Assembly (NCBI RefSeq): GCF_900090315.1
Contig: NZ_FMHZ01000002.1
Span: forward strand, 3,388,501-3,452,500
Source: Micromonospora citrea
Lineage (GTDB): Bacteria > Actinomycetota > Actinomycetes > Mycobacteriales > Micromonosporaceae
Length of the DNA stretch: 64,000 bases
Reading direction: 5' to 3'
The notes under the pieces are model-generated. The model made no database searches and had not been told where the DNA came from. It was given only the letters and a program-made list of their open reading frames with translations. Of this stretch, positions 24,628 to 33,193 are shown piece by piece (position 1 is the stretch's first letter; every line of letters starts with the position of its first letter). Both the position numbers and the translations under genes were made by a program.

Positions 24628-24701
24628 TGGAGCGGGTGACGGGAATCGAACCCGCACTGTCAGCTTGGGAAGCTGATGTTCTGCCATTGAACTACACCCG
24701 C
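24628..24701 (-). tRNA. tRNA-Gly (CCC anticodon)
   Basis: The 74-nt gene reads GCGGGTG at the 5' end, pairing with CACCCGC at the 3' end, followed by the discriminator base and an encoded CCA. The anticodon stem is TCAGC/GCTGA and the loop TTCCCAA gives anticodon CCC. The T arm is GCGGG-TTCGATT-CCCGT. Its 3' half is the integration site of the island on the left. Confidence 0.95.
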
Positions 24702-25102
24702 AGGCGGCACCACTGTACCTGAGTCGTCACGCCGGTGCACCCAGGTACCCCCTCCGGCGGCGCGTGCCCTCCTCCCGGCGGGCACCCCGGACCCTCGGCT
24801 CGCGCCGCCGAGGCGGGGGTGGGCGGCGGTGAGGCGCCGCCGAGGCGGCGGCGAGGTGGCGGCGAGGTGGCGGCCGGCACACCCGAAGACCGGCGCCGCA
24901 GAGGCCACGGGAGCGCTACCGGCACCGAGGGCCATCCGCCCATCACCCGATGTCGATCATTATTGACCCCCTGCCAGCAGAAAGTTCCGTCGCCGCAGCT
25001 CATGGACGTTCTCAAATCCGTCAATCGGTTGTAGCGTCTGCCCAACGTTCTCAGCCACGGCGTGACACACCCCCTGTCGCGCCGCCAGAAAGAGGTGGGC
25101 CC
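24702..25102. other. Intergenic region upstream of M43 protease
   Basis: No gene is seen. The left part is a low-complexity stretch of GGCGGCGAGGTGG-type repeats (about 24810-24880). The right part is less GC-rich and should hold the promoter; TTGACC near 24963 could be a -35 element. Confidence 0.5.
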
Positions 25103-26086
25103 ATGGGACTCCGTCCCAACCTGCTGACCCGGCGTACGGCCGGCGTCGCGTCGACGACCCTCGCGCTGCTGCTCAGCACCGCCGCGGTGGGCGTCGTCCC
25201 GGCCGCGTCGGCCTTCTCCGCCGCCCCGAGCGAGGTCTGCGTCGAGCCGGCCGACGTCCACTCGGACGCCCGGATCAAGCCCGGCGGCGGCGCCAGGCAC
25301 GAGCCGAACGAGCTGACCCTCGCGGAGACCCGCGAGCGTGAGGCCGACCTGGCCGCCGCCCTGCGCGAGCGGGCGCGGTTCCGCGCGGGCGCCGGCGCCT
25401 CCACGACGGCGACCGTGACCATCCCCGTGGTCGTACACGTGATCCAGGAGGACGGCACCCGGGCCGGCGGCAACATCCCGGACTCGATGGTCACGTCGCA
25501 GATCAACGTGCTGAACCAGTCCTTCAGCGGGGCGACCGGCGGGGCGGCCACCGCGTTCAGCTTCCAGCTCACGAAGATCAACCGGGTGACGAACCCGGCC
25601 TGGTATCCGATCGTGCAGGGCTCCTCCGCGGAGCGGTCGATGAAGACCTCCCTGCGCGAGGGCGGCAAGAACATGCTCAACATCTACCTGGGCGAGCTGA
25701 GCGACAGCCTGCTCGGCTGGGCCACCTTCCCGACCCGCAAGCTCAACAGCATGGACGGCGTCGTCGTGCTGAGCGAGTCGCTGCCGGGCGGCACGGCCAC
25801 CAACTACAACCAGGGCGACACCGGCACCCACGAGGTCGGCCACTGGCTGAACCTCTACCACACCTTCCAGGGCGGCTGCTCCGGCTCGGGCGACAGCGTC
25901 AGCGACACCGCCGCCGAGGCCTCCCCGGCCTACCAGTGCCCGACCGGGCGGGACACCTGCACCGCCCCGGGCGTCGACCCGATCACCAACTTCATGGACT
26001 ACACGTACGACTCGTGCATGTACCAGTTCACCGCCGGGCAGGCCAGCCGCATGCTGACCGCCTGGAACGCGTACCGCGCGGCGTAG
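25103..26086 (+). CDS. Secreted zinc metalloprotease, M43 (pappalysin-like)
   Basis: The 327-residue protein has a signal peptide (RTAGVASTTLALLLSTAAVG, cleavage near residue 33) and a metalloprotease domain with the extended zinc motif HEVGHWLNLYH (from residue 243). Downstream, FMDYTYDSCMYQFTAGQASRM supplies the Met-turn of metzincins. The Cys-rich segment GGCSGSGD...YQCP...DTCTAPG resembles M43B cytophagalysin-type enzymes. A charged pre-domain (residues 55-110) may be a propeptide. ATG 25103 has AGAAAGAGG upstream. It is expected to act outside the cell on protein substrates. Confidence 0.9.
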   Translation: MGLRPNLLTRRTAGVASTTLALLLSTAAVGVVPAASAFSAAPSEVCVEPADVHSDARIKPGGGARHEPNELTLAETREREADLAAALRERARFRAGAGASTTATVTIPVVVHVIQEDGTRAGGNIPDSMVTSQINVLNQSFSGATGGAATAFSFQLTKINRVTNPAWYPIVQGSSAERSMKTSLREGGKNMLNIYLGELSDSLLGWATFPTRKLNSMDGVVVLSESLPGGTATNYNQGDTGTHEVGHWLNLYHTFQGGCSGSGDSVSDTAAEASPAYQCPTGRDTCTAPGVDPITNFMDYTYDSCMYQFTAGQASRMLTAWNAYRAA

Positions 26087-26100
26087 TTCCACCGTACGGC

Positions 26101-26133
26101 CGGTGCCGGCCCCGTCGGACGGGGCCGGCACCG
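26101..26133. terminator. Terminator after M43 protease gene
   Basis: CGGTGCCGGCCCCG and its exact complement flank the 5-nt loop TCGGA, 15 bp after the stop codon; the next gene is convergent. Confidence 0.75.
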
Positions 26134-26192
26134 TCGTGTGCGGGGCGGTGTGGCGCGGCGGACGGGGACGGCCCGGCGCGCCACACCGCGTC

Positions 26193-26744
26193 TCAGGCAG
26201 CCGGGCGGTGGGCGGCGTGACCGCCGCCTGCCGGCCGCGTCGCGGGTGCCGCGGCGGCGCCGGAGGGGGCCGCGGCGGGGTCGAGCCAGACCTGGACGGC
26301 GGGCCGCCCGTGCCCCTCGCCCGCCCCACCGGCGACGCCCGGCTCGCGACGGGCGAGCATCGCCACGTCGACGGTGAACTCGAACAGCCGCCAGTCGACA
26401 AGCGGCGTGGCGCGGTGGGTGCGGGCCAGCCGGGCCACCCGGGCCGGGTCGGTCACCGGCCGGGCGTGGCCGGCCACGTAGGCCTCGTCGTCGCTCTCCT
26501 CCGGCGGGAACGAGTGCAGGGCGTAACGGCCGTCGCGCTCCAGGTCGCGCCGCTTCGGCGAGTCGACCACGAAGCAGAAGAGACCCTCGTCGGTGATCAC
26601 CGGGGAGACCGGGTGGACCCGGGGGCCGCCGTCGGCGCGGACGGTGGCCAGATAGCCGAAGCCCGGCCCGTACTGCTGCATGAGGGAGCGGATCCCGTCG
26701 GCGAGGCGGGGCTCGTCGGCGGCGAATTCGGACCAGGAAGCCAT
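26193..26744 (-). CDS. Pyridoxamine 5'-phosphate oxidase-like flavin/F420 protein
   Basis: The 183-residue protein has a split-barrel FMN/F420-binding fold. YLATVRADGGPRVHPVSPVI (residues 31-50) and LFCFVVDSPKRRDLERDGRYALHSFP are typical of the PNPOx-like family of small oxidoreductases common in actinobacteria. The last 40 residues are Ala/Gly/Pro-rich and lack similarity, so the true conserved domain ends near residue 140. The substrate is unknown. The gene is divergent from dcd with about 80 bp between, which must contain both promoters. Confidence 0.75.
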   Translation of the reverse strand: MASWSEFAADEPRLADGIRSLMQQYGPGFGYLATVRADGGPRVHPVSPVITDEGLFCFVVDSPKRRDLERDGRYALHSFPPEESDDEAYVAGHARPVTDPARVARLARTHRATPLVDWRLFEFTVDVAMLARREPGVAGGAGEGHGRPAVQVWLDPAAAPSGAAAAPATRPAGGGHAAHRPAA

Positions 26745-26822
26745 GCCGACATTCTATCGAACACGTGTACGAACAGGTAGTCCGACACGCAGGTCACGCA
26801 CATCGCTCGCTATGGTGTTCCG

Positions 26823-27401
26823 ATGCTGCTCTCCGACCGCGACCTGGTCTCCGAGATCAAGGCGGGCACGCTCGCGCTGGAGCCCTTCGAGCCGACCCTG
26901 GTGCAGCCGTCCAGCATCGACGTACGCCTCGACAAGCTCTTCCGGGTCTTCAACAACCATCTCTACACCCACATCGACCCGGCGATCCAGCAGGACGACC
27001 TGACGTCGATGGTCGAGGTGCCCGAGGGCGAGCCGTTCGTGCTGCACCCGGGCGAGTTCGTGCTCGCCTCGACGCTGGAGGTCATCTCCCTCGGCGACCA
27101 GCTCGCCGGGCGGCTGGAGGGCAAGTCGAGCCTGGGCCGGCTCGGCCTGCTGACCCACTCCACCGCGGGCTTCATCGACCCCGGCTTCTCCGGCCACGTG
27201 ACGCTCGAACTGTCCAACGTGGCCAACCTGCCCATCACCCTCTGGCCCGGCATGAAGATCGGCCAGCTCTGCATCTTCCGGCTCTCGTCGCCGGCCGAGC
27301 ACCCGTACGGCTCGGCGGTCTACGGCTCGCGCTACCAGGGGCAGCGCGGCCCGACGCCCAGCCGCTCCTGGCAGCACTGGCGCACCTGGCCGACCCGCTG
27401 A
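26823..27401 (+). CDS. dcd: dCTP deaminase
   Basis: The 192-residue protein is a dCTP deaminase of the trimeric dUTPase fold. [59 protein letters not shown] (with the catalytic Glu/Ser region) and [19 protein letters not shown] match the family along the whole length. The length and sequence are like the actinobacterial, dUMP-forming enzymes known from Mycobacterium, which deaminate dCTP and hydrolyse the product in one step; whether this one is bifunctional is inferred. It supplies dUMP for thymidylate synthesis. The gene is monocistronic. Confidence 0.93.
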   Translation: MLLSDRDLVSEIKAGTLALEPFEPTLVQPSSIDVRLDKLFRVFNNHLYTHIDPAIQQDDLTSMVEVPEGEPFVLHPGEFVLASTLEVISLGDQLAGRLEGKSSLGRLGLLTHSTAGFIDPGFSGHVTLELSNVANLPITLWPGMKIGQLCIFRLSSPAEHPYGSAVYGSRYQGQRGPTPSRSWQHWRTWPTR

Positions 27402-27420
27402 CCCCACCCCTCGGGCACGG

Positions 27421-27453
27421 GCGGAGGGCCCCCGCCGGACGGGAGCCCTCCGC
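27421..27453. terminator. Bidirectional terminator, dcd / NlpC/P60 gene
   Basis: GCGGAGGGC (27421-27429) pairs with GCCCTCCGC (27445-27453), lying between two convergent stop codons. Confidence 0.7.
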
Positions 27454-27460
27454 GCGTACG

Positions 27461-28501
27461 TCAGGCGGGGCGGCCGTAGCTGTGGATCGGGCCGTCGTCG
27501 ACCTTCTTCATCTTCACCGGCACCCCGGCCCGGGAGGCGTGCACCACCCAGCCCCCGCCGACGTACATGCCGACGTGGTGCAGGTCGCTGTAGTAGAAGA
27601 CCAGGTCACCCGGGCGCAGCTCGCCCCGGCTGACGGTCGCGGTGACCCGGCGCTGCTGCGCGGCGTTGTGCGGCAGCGAGATCCCGGCCTTCGCCCAGGC
27701 GGCGAGCATCAGACCTGAGCAGTCGTACGAGTTCGGCCCCTCGGCGCCCCAGACGTAGGGCTTGCCGATCTGGGCGCAGGCGAACTTCACCGCCGTGCCG
27801 GCCCCGCCGCCCGGATAGCTGGCCGGGCAGGGGGCGGGGCGCAGCGGGCCGCCCCCGCCGCTGCCGTAGATCCGTAGCCGCAGCTTCTGCAACCGGTCGA
27901 TCTCGGCGTTGATCTGCTTCTTCTTCGCGGCGAGCTGGGCCTCGGTCCGGCCGAGCTGGGCGACCATCTCGTCCAGCGGCCCCTTCTTCGCGGCCAGCCG
28001 GTCGCGCAACTCGGCGACCTGCCGCACGTCCTGCTGCTGGTGCTGGGCGAACCGGTCGAGCAGTTCGAGCTGGCCGACCATCTGGTCCGGCGAGCGGCTG
28101 CCCAGCAGGGCGTTGACGGCGGAGACGTTCTCACCCTTGTAGGCGCGGACGGCCAGCGCGTTGACCTTCTCCATCGCCTGGTCGACCTGCTCCTGGAGCG
28201 GCGCGATCTGCCTGGCGAGCGCGTCGGCCTGCCGGCGCTTGGCGGCCAGGTCCTGACGGGTGGCGTTGTGCCGTTCGATGATCGGTTCGAGCTTGTTCCA
28301 GTCCTCGTCGATCTGGCGCTCGATCTCGGCGACCGTCGGTTCGGCGTGGGCCGCCGTGGCGCCGCCGGTCAGGACGACGGCGAACGCGGCCAGGGCGGCG
28401 AGGGCGGTGGTGCAGCGGTACCAGCGTGGGCGCGGCGCAGCCGTCGTCGGGCCGGCGAGGACCGACCGTGCCGACGGTGGCCGCGGGGCATGGTGTGCCA
28501 C
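27461..28501 (-). CDS. Secreted NlpC/P60 peptidoglycan hydrolase (RipA-like)
   Basis: The 346-residue protein has a long signal peptide (residues 26-50), a coiled-coil region of about 150 residues (EIERQIDEDWNKLEPIIERH to RLQKLRLRIY) and a C-terminal NlpC/P60 cysteine peptidase. The catalytic Cys lies in SYDCSGLMLAAW, the His in HHVGMYVGGGWVVHA. This layout matches mycobacterial RipA/RipC-type D,L-endopeptidases, in which the coiled coil restrains the enzyme. GTG 28501 has AAGGAG upstream. The 5' leader contains a c-di-AMP riboswitch, so expression probably depends on that signal. A paralogue lies at 31007-32014. Confidence 0.9.
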   Translation of the reverse strand: MAHHAPRPPSARSVLAGPTTAAPRPRWYRCTTALAALAAFAVVLTGGATAAHAEPTVAEIERQIDEDWNKLEPIIERHNATRQDLAAKRRQADALARQIAPLQEQVDQAMEKVNALAVRAYKGENVSAVNALLGSRSPDQMVGQLELLDRFAQHQQQDVRQVAELRDRLAAKKGPLDEMVAQLGRTEAQLAAKKKQINAEIDRLQKLRLRIYGSGGGGPLRPAPCPASYPGGGAGTAVKFACAQIGKPYVWGAEGPNSYDCSGLMLAAWAKAGISLPHNAAQQRRVTATVSRGELRPGDLVFYYSDLHHVGMYVGGGWVVHASRAGVPVKMKKVDDGPIHSYGRPA

Positions 28502-28519
28502 CGGGCTCCGTACTCCTTC

Positions 28520-28655
28520 TTCCCGTACCGCCTACCGGGTTAGCTGACGGGTTCGGGCGGGAAGGGGACGCCCTACCGCAGAGGCTGCGGATTCACCCCG
28601 GGGTACCTGGGTCCCCGGCTCGCTCGGGAGCGACTCGGCGGTGTCGGACCGTCAC
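28520..28655 (-). promoter_or_regulatory. c-di-AMP riboswitch (ydaO/yuaA type)
   Basis: On the minus strand, in RNA order, the hallmarks are GCCGGGGACCC (near 28619-28609), GGGGTGAAT (28599-28591), GTAGGGCG (28576-28569), CCGAACCCGTCAGCTAAC (28556-28539) and GGTAGGCGG (28536-28528). These are the conserved pieces of ydaO riboswitches, which in actinobacteria usually turn off cell-wall hydrolase genes when c-di-AMP is high. It sits directly before the ribosome site of the NlpC/P60 gene. Limits of the element are approximate. Confidence 0.92.
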
Positions 28656-28889
28656 CACCCCGGATGGGCGGACTGTCACCGGCCCGACGAATGACCAGAG
28701 TAGAGACGGCCGTTATCGATTCGCAACCCGTCGCGCCGTGACACACCGTATTCACATGGGCCGAGGGAGCGCGCAACCCCGGCGACGAAGATTTTCTTCT
28801 TTCTGAAGTGACAGATGGAAAGGTATTGACCAGAGGCGCCGGGCGGGGCGAAGGTGGCCCCACATTCGCCCGTCCGACCTGGGGGTCTG

Positions 28890-30911
28890 ATGCACCTGAC
28901 AGCGACATCGAGGAGCAGACGCGTCCTGCTGGCCGCCGCCGTCGCGGCCGCCCTGGCGGCGACGCCGCTCACCGCCGCCGGATCCGCCGCCGCCGCGCCG
29001 ACGACCGACCGGCAGCAGCAGTACGCCGCCGCCGCGGCCGAGTACGGCGTGCCGGAGAGCGTCCTGCTCGGAGTCTCCTACCTGCAGTCCCGCTGGGACA
29101 CCAACGCCGGCACGCCGAGCACCAGCGGCGGCTACGGACCGATGCACCTCACCGACGCGGAGCACGTCGCCGCCCAGTCCGGGGGCACCCACCACGACGA
29201 GGGCACCGAGGACCCGCGCGGCGACGACTCCCGCCCGTCCCTGGCCGAGGCGCACGAGCCGCCGGCCGATCCGCCTCCCGCCGAGGCCGCGCTGCGGACC
29301 CTCGACGCCGCCGCCGAGCTGACCGGCGCGAGCGAGGAGGCGCTGCGTACGGACGTCACGGCGAACATCCGGGGCGGGGCGGCGCTGCTGGCCGCGTACC
29401 AGAAGGAGATCGGCGCCCCGGTCGGCGCCGACACCGACCCGGCGGCCTGGTACGGCGCGGTGGCCCGCTACTCCGGCGCGGACAACGCCGACGCGGCGGC
29501 GGCCTTCGCCGACGAGGTCTACGGCACCATCAACACCGGCGACAGCCGGCTCACCGACGACGGGCAGCAGGTCAGCCTGCCCGCCCGCGTGGTGCAGCCG
29601 CAGCGCTCCTGGCTGGACCGGCTCAACCTGCGCAAGCTCGCCCGGCCCGACGGGCTGGAGTGCCCCGACACCATCTCCTGCGAGTGGATCCCGGCGCCCT
29701 ACCAGAAGTACGGCCCCGGCGCGGGGGACTACGGCAACCACGACCTCTCCGACCGGCCCAACCGGCAGAAGATCGAGTACATCGTCATCCACGACACCGA
29801 GGGCTACTTCGGGCCGAGCGTCAACCTGGTCAAGGACCCGCGGCGGGTGGGCTGGCACTACACCCTGCGCTCGGTGGACGGCCACATCGCCCAGCACATC
29901 AAGACCAAGGACGTCGGCTGGCACGCCGGCAACTGGTACGTCAACGCCAAGTCCATCGGCCTCGAGCACGAGGGCTTCGCCGGGCACGGCACCTGGTACA
30001 CCGAGGCGATGTACCGCACCTCGGCCAAACTGGTCCGCCACCTGGCGGCGCAGTACGACATCCCGCTGGACCGGCAGCACATCATCGGGCACGACAACGT
30101 CCCCGGCACCGTCGCCTCCACCGTGCGCGGCATGCACTGGGACCCGGGCCCGTACTGGGACTGGTCGCACTACTTCGACCTGCTCCGGGCGCCGTTCAAG
30201 TCGACCGGCACGCCGCGCACCGGGCTGGTCACCATCGACCCGGACTTCGCCACCAACCAACCGCAGTTCACCGGCTGCAACCGGCAGCCGCCGGGCGTGC
30301 CGAACCCGCCCCCGCCCACGGCGCCGTGCCCGCTGCGCGGCTCCTCCGCGGTGGTCCTGCACAGCGCGCCGAGCCACGACGCGCCGCTGGTCAACGACAT
30401 CGCGTTGCGGCCCGACGGCACCCCGAACACCATGTACGTCTCCGACCACGGGGCCCGGGCCTCGGCCGGCCAGACGTACGCCCTGGCCGGGGTGCAGGGG
30501 GACTGGACCGCGATCTGGTACCTCGGCCAGAAGGCGTGGTTCCACAACCCCGCCTCGAAGCCGACCGCGAAGTGGTCCGTCGGTTTCGTGGTGACCCCGA
30601 AGGCCGGCAAGGCCACCATCCCGGTGTACGGCCGGGCGTACCCGGAGCAGGCGGCCTACCCGGCCGGCGTGCCCTACCAGCCGATCTCGCCGCTGCAGTA
30701 CACCCTCTCCGCCGGCCAGCGGTACGCCGTCGGCACCGTGCTGCCCGGCGAGTACTACCGGGCCGTCACCTTCGACGGCTCCGCACCTGGTGACTGGACG
30801 GTGATCCGCGGCGACAACAGGTACGTGCAGATCCAGTTCGGACACCGGGTCATGTACGTCAACCTGGACGACGTGAACCTGCTGCCGTCCCCGGTGGGCG
30901 CGCCCCGCTGA
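28890..30911 (+). CDS. Secreted N-acetylmuramoyl-L-alanine amidase, multi-domain
   Basis: The 673-residue exported protein has a signal peptide (hydrophobic core about residues 12-35) and a lysozyme-like helical region (VPESVLLGVSYLQSRWD, then GGYGPMHLTD), where transglycosylases have Glu but this has Gln (YLQSRW). The amidase_2 domain (residues about 295-420) has zinc ligands in YIVIHDTEG, DVGWHAGNWY and IIGHDNVPGT. A C-terminal SH3-like region (about 480-670) includes GQTYALAGVQGDWTAIWYLG. Amidases of this type cleave the stem peptide from muramic acid. ATG 28890 precedes the signal peptide directly. The gene is divergent from the riboswitch-controlled NlpC/P60 gene. Confidence 0.88.
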   Translation: MHLTATSRSRRVLLAAAVAAALAATPLTAAGSAAAAPTTDRQQQYAAAAAEYGVPESVLLGVSYLQSRWDTNAGTPSTSGGYGPMHLTDAEHVAAQSGGTHHDEGTEDPRGDDSRPSLAEAHEPPADPPPAEAALRTLDAAAELTGASEEALRTDVTANIRGGAALLAAYQKEIGAPVGADTDPAAWYGAVARYSGADNADAAAAFADEVYGTINTGDSRLTDDGQQVSLPARVVQPQRSWLDRLNLRKLARPDGLECPDTISCEWIPAPYQKYGPGAGDYGNHDLSDRPNRQKIEYIVIHDTEGYFGPSVNLVKDPRRVGWHYTLRSVDGHIAQHIKTKDVGWHAGNWYVNAKSIGLEHEGFAGHGTWYTEAMYRTSAKLVRHLAAQYDIPLDRQHIIGHDNVPGTVASTVRGMHWDPGPYWDWSHYFDLLRAPFKSTGTPRTGLVTIDPDFATNQPQFTGCNRQPPGVPNPPPPTAPCPLRGSSAVVLHSAPSHDAPLVNDIALRPDGTPNTMYVSDHGARASAGQTYALAGVQGDWTAIWYLGQKAWFHNPASKPTAKWSVGFVVTPKAGKATIPVYGRAYPEQAAYPAGVPYQPISPLQYTLSAGQRYAVGTVLPGEYYRAVTFDGSAPGDWTVIRGDNRYVQIQFGHRVMYVNLDDVNLLPSPVGAPR

Positions 30912-30952
30912 CCCACCGCGGCGGTTCCGGCGCACGCCGGCCAGAGCACGAC

Positions 30953-30985
30953 GAGGGCCCCCGGTCGACTCGACCGGGGGCCCTC
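30953..30985. terminator. Bidirectional terminator, amidase / NlpC/P60
   Basis: A 16-bp perfect inverted repeat (GAGGGCCCCCGGTCGA and its complement) is separated by a single base; in RNA the stem will open by a few pairs to form a loop. It lies between convergent genes. Confidence 0.85.
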
Positions 30986-31006
30986 TCGCGCGGGCGGTGC
31001 GACGGA

Positions 31007-32014
31007 TCAGCCGGGCCTGCGGAACCCGGCCACCGGCATGGTGTTGATGCTGGAGACGTTGACCGGCTTGCCGGCCCGGGGCGCGTGCACCATCTTGTCG
31101 TTGCCGAGGTAGAGGCCGACGTGGTGCAGGTCGCTGAAGAAGAAGACCAGGTCACCCGGGCGCGCCTCGGAGCGTGGGATGGCCTTGCCCTCGTTCCACT
31201 GGGCGCCCGTGAAGTGCGTCAGGTGGATGCCCGCCGCCTTGTAGGCGAACTGGGTCAGACCGGAGCAGTCGAACGAGTTCGGGCCGGTCGCGCCCCACAC
31301 GTACGGGTCGCCGACCTGGGCGCACGCCGTCCGGATCGCGGTCCGGGCCGCGTCGCTGACCACACCGTTGATGGTCGGGCACTTCTCCGTCTTGACGGTC
31401 GTCACCGGCAGCGACGCCTCTAGCTTCTTGATGTCGGCGTCGATCTGCTTCTTCTTCGCCGCCAGGTCGTTCTGCTGCTTGGTCTGCGCGACGATCAGCG
31501 CGTCGAGCTTCTGCTTCTCGGCGTCGTACTTCTCGCGGACCTTGGTGACGCCCTCGAGCTGCCTGCGCTCGTTCGCGGCCAGCCGGTCCAGGAGGGTCAG
31601 CTGCTCGGTGAGCGTGTCCGGCTTGGCGCTCACCAGCAGCGCGCCGATCTCCTGCGACGGGCCCGAGATGTAGTAGCGGGAGGCGAGGTCACCGACCCGG
31701 TCCATCGCCAGCTCGGTCTCCAGCGCCAACGGCTGGATCTTCTTCTGCAGGTCCGCCGACTTCTTGCGGTTGACCTTCAGCTGCGCCCGCACCTTGTTGT
31801 ACTGCTCGATGGTGGGCTCCAACTGCTCCCACTTCTTGTCGATCGCCGCCTCGATCTCGTCGACCGAGGGCTCGGCGTACGCGGGCGCGGCGAGCGCGCC
31901 GGCGCCGACGACAGCCGCGGCGACCAGGGTGAGCAGACGGTGGGCGGCCCGGCGCAGGCCACCCGGACGAGCAGACCGTCCCGGTGCGTGACGATGAGGG
32001 GGCATGGTTGCCAC
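31007..32014 (-). CDS. Secreted NlpC/P60 peptidoglycan hydrolase, paralogue
   Basis: The 335-residue protein has the same plan as the product of 27461-28501: signal peptide (LLTLVAAAVVGAGALAAPAYA), coiled coil (SVDEIEAAIDKKWEQLEPTIEQY to IKKLEASLP) and NlpC/P60 domain with Cys in SFDCSGLTQFAY and His in HHVGLYLGNDKMVHA. The C terminus ends in VSSINTMPVAGFRRPG. I chose GTG 32014 because AAAGGAG lies nine nucleotides before it; the ATG at 32005 is 18 nt away and GTG 32020 is too close. No c-di-AMP riboswitch consensus is visible in its leader, unlike the paralogue. Confidence 0.9.
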   Translation of the reverse strand: MATMPPHRHAPGRSARPGGLRRAAHRLLTLVAAAVVGAGALAAPAYAEPSVDEIEAAIDKKWEQLEPTIEQYNKVRAQLKVNRKKSADLQKKIQPLALETELAMDRVGDLASRYYISGPSQEIGALLVSAKPDTLTEQLTLLDRLAANERRQLEGVTKVREKYDAEKQKLDALIVAQTKQQNDLAAKKKQIDADIKKLEASLPVTTVKTEKCPTINGVVSDAARTAIRTACAQVGDPYVWGATGPNSFDCSGLTQFAYKAAGIHLTHFTGAQWNEGKAIPRSEARPGDLVFFFSDLHHVGLYLGNDKMVHAPRAGKPVNVSSINTMPVAGFRRPG

Positions 32015-32149
32015 CGGCACCGACTCCTTTTGCAACCCGGCCGCCGGGCGCCTCGCGCGGAGGAAGAGGGGCGAGACAGACGACCCACAGCGGCCGGTGC
32101 CCAACCTTAGGGAAGGCACGGAGCGGAATCAAGGCGACCATCGTCCACA

Positions 32150-33193
32150 TCACGGCTGCGCGATCGCTTGCGTACCAAGGGTGTCGGCCCGGCCGCCGAC
32201 GATCGCGGTCAATACGTCGTCCAACGTCACCACGCCGAGCGGCCGACGACCGTCGCTGACCAGCACCATGTGCCGCCGCTCGCGACGCATCGACAGCAGC
32301 AGGTCGGCGAGCGTACGGTCCGGCGGCACCACCGCCAGCGGCCGGTGGACCTCCGCCGGCACGGGGGCGCGCCGGCTCACCCCGGCGTACCCGAGCACGT
32401 CCTTGACGTGCACGAAGCCGAGCACCCGGCGGGTGGACCGCTGCACCACCGGAATGCGCGACCGGCCCGTCCGGGTCGCCAGCACCTCCAGCGAGGCGGG
32501 CGAGACGTCCTCGGCGACGGTGGTCACCGTCGACCAGGGTTGCAGGGCGTCGGCGGCCGTACGCGTGTGCAGGGCGAGCGCGCCCGTGATCCGGGCGTGC
32601 TCCTCGGCGTCGAGCAACCCCTCCGTACGCGCCTGCGACACCAGCCCGGCCAGCTCCTCGGCGGTGAACACCGTCTTCACCGCCTCGGTGGCCTCGATCC
32701 GCCACAGCCCCAGCACCCGGCGGGCCGCCCACTTCATCGCCAGCAGCAGCGGCTTGGCGGCCAGGCAGAACGCCAGCATCGCCGGCCCCAGCCAGAGCGC
32801 CGACGGCTCCGGCCCGGCCAGGGTGATGTTCTTCGGCACCATCTCGCCGACGACCGTGTGCAGGAAGACCACCACGCCGAGGGCGAGCAGGAACGCCACC
32901 GGGTGGACCACCCGGTCGGGCAGGCCGACGGCGTGGAACGCCGGTTCCAGCAGGTGCGCCAGGGCCGGCTCGGCGATCGCGCCCAGCCCCAGCGAGCAGA
33001 CGGTGATGCCGAGCTGCGCCCCGGCGATCATCAGTGGGATCTGGTTCATCGCCGACAGCGCCCAGCGGGCCCGCTTCGAGGTGGCCGCCAGCGGCTCCAC
33101 CACGGTGCGCCGGGACGCGATCAGCGCGAACTCGCTACCCACGAAGAACGCGTTGCCGAGCAGCAGCGCCACCGTGAGCAGCAACTCAGGCAT
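32150..33193 (-). CDS. CNNM/CorC-type membrane protein with CBS domains
   Basis: The 347-residue protein has an N-terminal DUF21 (CNNM) membrane domain with four helices (residues 1-155; NAFFVGSEFALIASRR and VVGEMVPKNITLA are signatures) and two CBS domains (about 205-335; TGRSRIPVVQRSTRRVLGFV and RRHMVLVSDGRRPLGVVTLDD). It lacks the C-terminal CorC/HlyC domain found in its upstream partner. CNNM proteins are linked to magnesium export or cobalt/magnesium resistance. It overlaps the 3' end of the preceding gene by 8 bp, so the two are surely co-transcribed and may work as a pair. Confidence 0.88.
   Translation of the reverse strand: MPELLLTVALLLGNAFFVGSEFALIASRRTVVEPLAATSKRARWALSAMNQIPLMIAGAQLGITVCSLGLGAIAEPALAHLLEPAFHAVGLPDRVVHPVAFLLALGVVVFLHTVVGEMVPKNITLAGPEPSALWLGPAMLAFCLAAKPLLLAMKWAARRVLGLWRIEATEAVKTVFTAEELAGLVSQARTEGLLDAEEHARITGALALHTRTAADALQPWSTVTTVAEDVSPASLEVLATRTGRSRIPVVQRSTRRVLGFVHVKDVLGYAGVSRRAPVPAEVHRPLAVVPPDRTLADLLLSMRRERRHMVLVSDGRRPLGVVTLDDVLTAIVGGRADTLGTQAIAQP

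Larger units (their letters stand above)
17061..24671. mobile_element. tRNA-Gly genomic island, about 7.6 kb
   Basis: The island is bounded by direct copies of the tRNA-Gly 3' end (17061-17104 and 24628-24671). An integrase C-terminal fragment lies next to the intact tRNA, as in integrative elements. Inside are an MmyB-type regulator, an SDR, an unknown protein, a gene-poor stretch and a nested Tn7-like transposon. Parts of the island (for example 18660-18840) are visibly less GC-rich than the flanks, which supports transfer. No replication, conjugation or excisionase gene is left, so the island looks immobile now. Confidence 0.75.

Noticed and set aside
32015..32149. Second c-di-AMP riboswitch before the other NlpC/P60 gene
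   Set aside because: The conserved GAACCCGTCAGCTAAC and GGGGTGAAT pieces are absent from this leader.
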